Below, in pieces: positions 14,723-16,061 of a stretch of 16,061 nt of DNA. Position 1 is the stretch's first letter. Each line of letters opens with the position of its first letter. Origin of the DNA: an uncultured Selenomonas sp. GTDB taxonomy: Bacteria > Bacillota > Negativicutes > Selenomonadales > Selenomonadaceae. The notes beneath the pieces were generated by a model, which ran no database searches, was not told where the DNA came from, and saw only the letters and a program-made list of their open reading frames with translations. The stretch spans positions 1 to 16,061 of the forward strand of contig CAJPRR010000037.1 of assembly GCA_905373085.1 (NCBI GenBank), in the 5' to 3' direction. The translations under genes were made by a program, and so were the position numbers.

Positions 14723-16061
14723 CGCGTGCTCCCTTCCACGCCGCGAGGATGCGCCGCGCCATCTGCTCGGGCTGAAGCCCGGCCATTTCCAGAAGCTCCT
14801 GCGGCTTGCCCTGCTCGATGAATGCATCGCCGATGCCGAAGCGCACGACGGGCACGAGAAGACCCGCGTCCGCCAAGGCTTCGAGCACGGCGCTGCCGAA
14901 GCCGCCGGCGAGCGCATTCTCTTCCATCGTCACGAGCAGCTTCTTCTCGTGCGCCATGCGATGCAGCAATTCCTCATCCAAGGGCTTTACGGTGCGCATG
15001 TTGACGACGGCGGCAGAAAGCCCCTCCTCTTTCAGAAGCTTCGCCGTCTTTTGCGCCGCATCGACCATGCTGCCGACAGCGAGGAGCGCGATTTCTCCCT
15101 CCTCCTCCAAGACCTCCGCCCGCAAATCGGGCAAAGGCGCAAACGGTTCTTCCAACGCTGCGCCGAGCCCCTCGCCGCGCGGGTAGCGCAAGGCTACCGG
15201 GCCTTCCAGAGAAAGCGCCGTCTTGAGCATGCGCCCAAGCTCGTTCTCATCCTTGGGCGCGAGCACCTTCATGTTCGGCAGGTGGCGCAGATACGAGTAG
15301 TCGAAGACGCCGTGATGCGTCGCGCCGTCCTCTCCGACGAAGCCTGCGCGGTCGAGCGCGAAGACGACGTGCAGGTTCTGCAGACAGACGTCGTGCAAGA
15401 TCTGGTCGTAGGCACGCTGGGCAAACGTCGAATAGAGCGCGAGCACGGGCTTCCTGCCCGCCGCCGCAAGGCCTGCAGCAAACGTCGCCGCATGCTGCTC
15501 AGCGATGCCCACATCGAAGAAGCGCGTCGGATACTTCTCGCCAAACGTGCGCAGACCCGTGCCGTCGGGCATCGCCGCCGTGATGGCGACGACATCTGCA
15601 TCCTCTTCGGCGGCTTCCAGCAAAGCCTTGCCGAAGACACTCGTGTACGTCGGCCTCGCGCCCGCCTTCTTCAGCGTCGTGCCGTCAGCAACGTCGAATC
15701 TGCCGATGCCGTGGAACTTGTCCGGCGCCTTCTCCGCCGGCGCATAGCCCTTGCCCTTACACGTCTCGACATGGATGAGCAGGGGGCCTTTGAGCTGCTT
15801 TGCCTGCTCGAACACATCGAGCAGGAGAGCGATATTGTGCCCGTCCAAGGGACCGATGTAGTGAAAGCCCATATCGGTGAAGAGGCCGCCCGGCACGAGC
15901 GCCGAGCGCACGCCGTCCTTGATGTGCTCGGCCGTCCGGTAGACGCGCTCGCCGATGTGCGGGATGCTCTTGAGAAAGTTCTTGATATCCTGTTTTGCAC
16001 GATGATAGCCCGGTGCGACGCGGAAACGCGACAGATACTCGGACATCGCGCCGACATTCGG
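14703..16061 (-). CDS. dxs: 1-deoxy-D-xylulose-5-phosphate synthase, 5' end beyond the window
   Basis: Thiamine-diphosphate enzyme joining pyruvate and glyceraldehyde 3-phosphate, the first step of the MEP isoprenoid pathway. The last 452 residues are present, entering at PNVGAMSEYLSRF; roughly 180 N-terminal residues, including the ThDP pyrophosphate-binding GDG region, are outside. Visible hallmarks are FTDMGFHYIGPLDGHN, the catalytic-glutamate segment FDVGIAEQHA (Glu codon 15498-15500), STFAQRAYDQILHDV, DRAGFVGEDGATHHGVFD, RYPRGEG, and TVKPLDEELL in the C-terminal transketolase-like domain. The stop at 14703-14705 lies inside the start of tlyA. It is the most upstream gene of the window; its promoter is not visible here. 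Confidence 0.96.
   Translation of the reverse strand, partial: PNVGAMSEYLSRFRVAPGYHRAKQDIKNFLKSIPHIGERVYRTAEHIKDGVRSALVPGGLFTDMGFHYIGPLDGHNIALLLDVFEQAKQLKGPLLIHVETCKGKGYAPAEKAPDKFHGIGRFDVADGTTLKKAGARPTYTSVFGKALLEAAEEDADVVAITAAMPDGTGLRTFGEKYPTRFFDVGIAEQHAATFAAGLAAAGRKPVLALYSTFAQRAYDQILHDVCLQNLHVVFALDRAGFVGEDGATHHGVFDYSYLRHLPNMKVLAPKDENELGRMLKTALSLEGPVALRYPRGEGLGAALEEPFAPLPDLRAEVLEEEGEIALLAVGSMVDAAQKTAKLLKEEGLSAAVVNMRTVKPLDEELLHRMAHEKKLLVTMEENALAGGFGSAVLEALADAGLLVPVVRFGIGDAFIEQGKPQELLEMAGLQPEQMARRILAAWKGARDGEGAA

Noticed and set aside
1..16061. An undescribed defence, mobile or biosynthetic system in the window
   Set aside because: Every reading frame on the coding strand is accounted for by a well-known housekeeping family, gaps are tiny, and there are no phage, transposon, toxin-antitoxin or CRISPR signatures.

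Overview
The window is a compact, GC-rich piece of bacterial chromosome carrying thirteen protein genes, all read from the minus strand. I see no RNA genes, insertion sequences, CRISPR arrays or phage genes. No stretch over 100 bases lacks a gene: the largest gap is 91 bases (3266-3356), so there is no long non-coding region to describe. The gene content (scpA/scpB, mutS2, argR-recN, a tlyA/dxs neighbourhood) is that of the Firmicutes. The high GC content and the use of TyrS, PBP1A and a long two-module U32 protein make a Negativicutes genome of the Selenomonas type the best guess. That assignment is inference, not proof.

Read in the direction of transcription (high to low coordinates), the layout is: dxs (5' end outside the window) - tlyA - NAD kinase - argR - recN - Nudix ADP-ribose pyrophosphatase - M50 site-2-type protease - scpA - scpB - U32 family protein - mutS2, then a 91-base gap with a promoter, then pbp1A - tyrS (3' end outside the window). 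Gaps inside the first block are 9 to 35 bases, and three junctions overlap (dxs/tlyA 20 bases, scpA/scpB 1 base, scpB/U32 8 bases). It therefore looks like one long read-through operon. A good sigma-A-type promoter inside the 3' end of recN probably gives the Nudix-to-mutS2 part its own start. A second promoter in front of pbp1A starts a pbp1A-tyrS unit.

The genes are housekeeping. They cover isoprenoid precursor synthesis (dxs), NADP supply (NAD kinase), rRNA and ribosome care (tlyA, the U32 protein, mutS2), arginine control (argR), DNA repair (recN), nucleotide clean-up (Nudix), membrane proteolysis (M50), chromosome condensation (scpA/scpB), cell-wall synthesis (pbp1A) and tRNA charging (tyrS). 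The dxs-tlyA-nadK-argR-recN order is a familiar Firmicutes arrangement.

I found no convincing undescribed system. The items most worth a second look are regulatory: the promoter buried in recN, a near-consensus promoter pointing antisense inside argR, and tyrS lacking room for a leader RNA of its own. The asymmetric cysteine set in the double U32 protein is also of interest. Very long open frames on the plus strand (one over 1000 codons) mirror the real genes codon for codon and are explained by codon bias.
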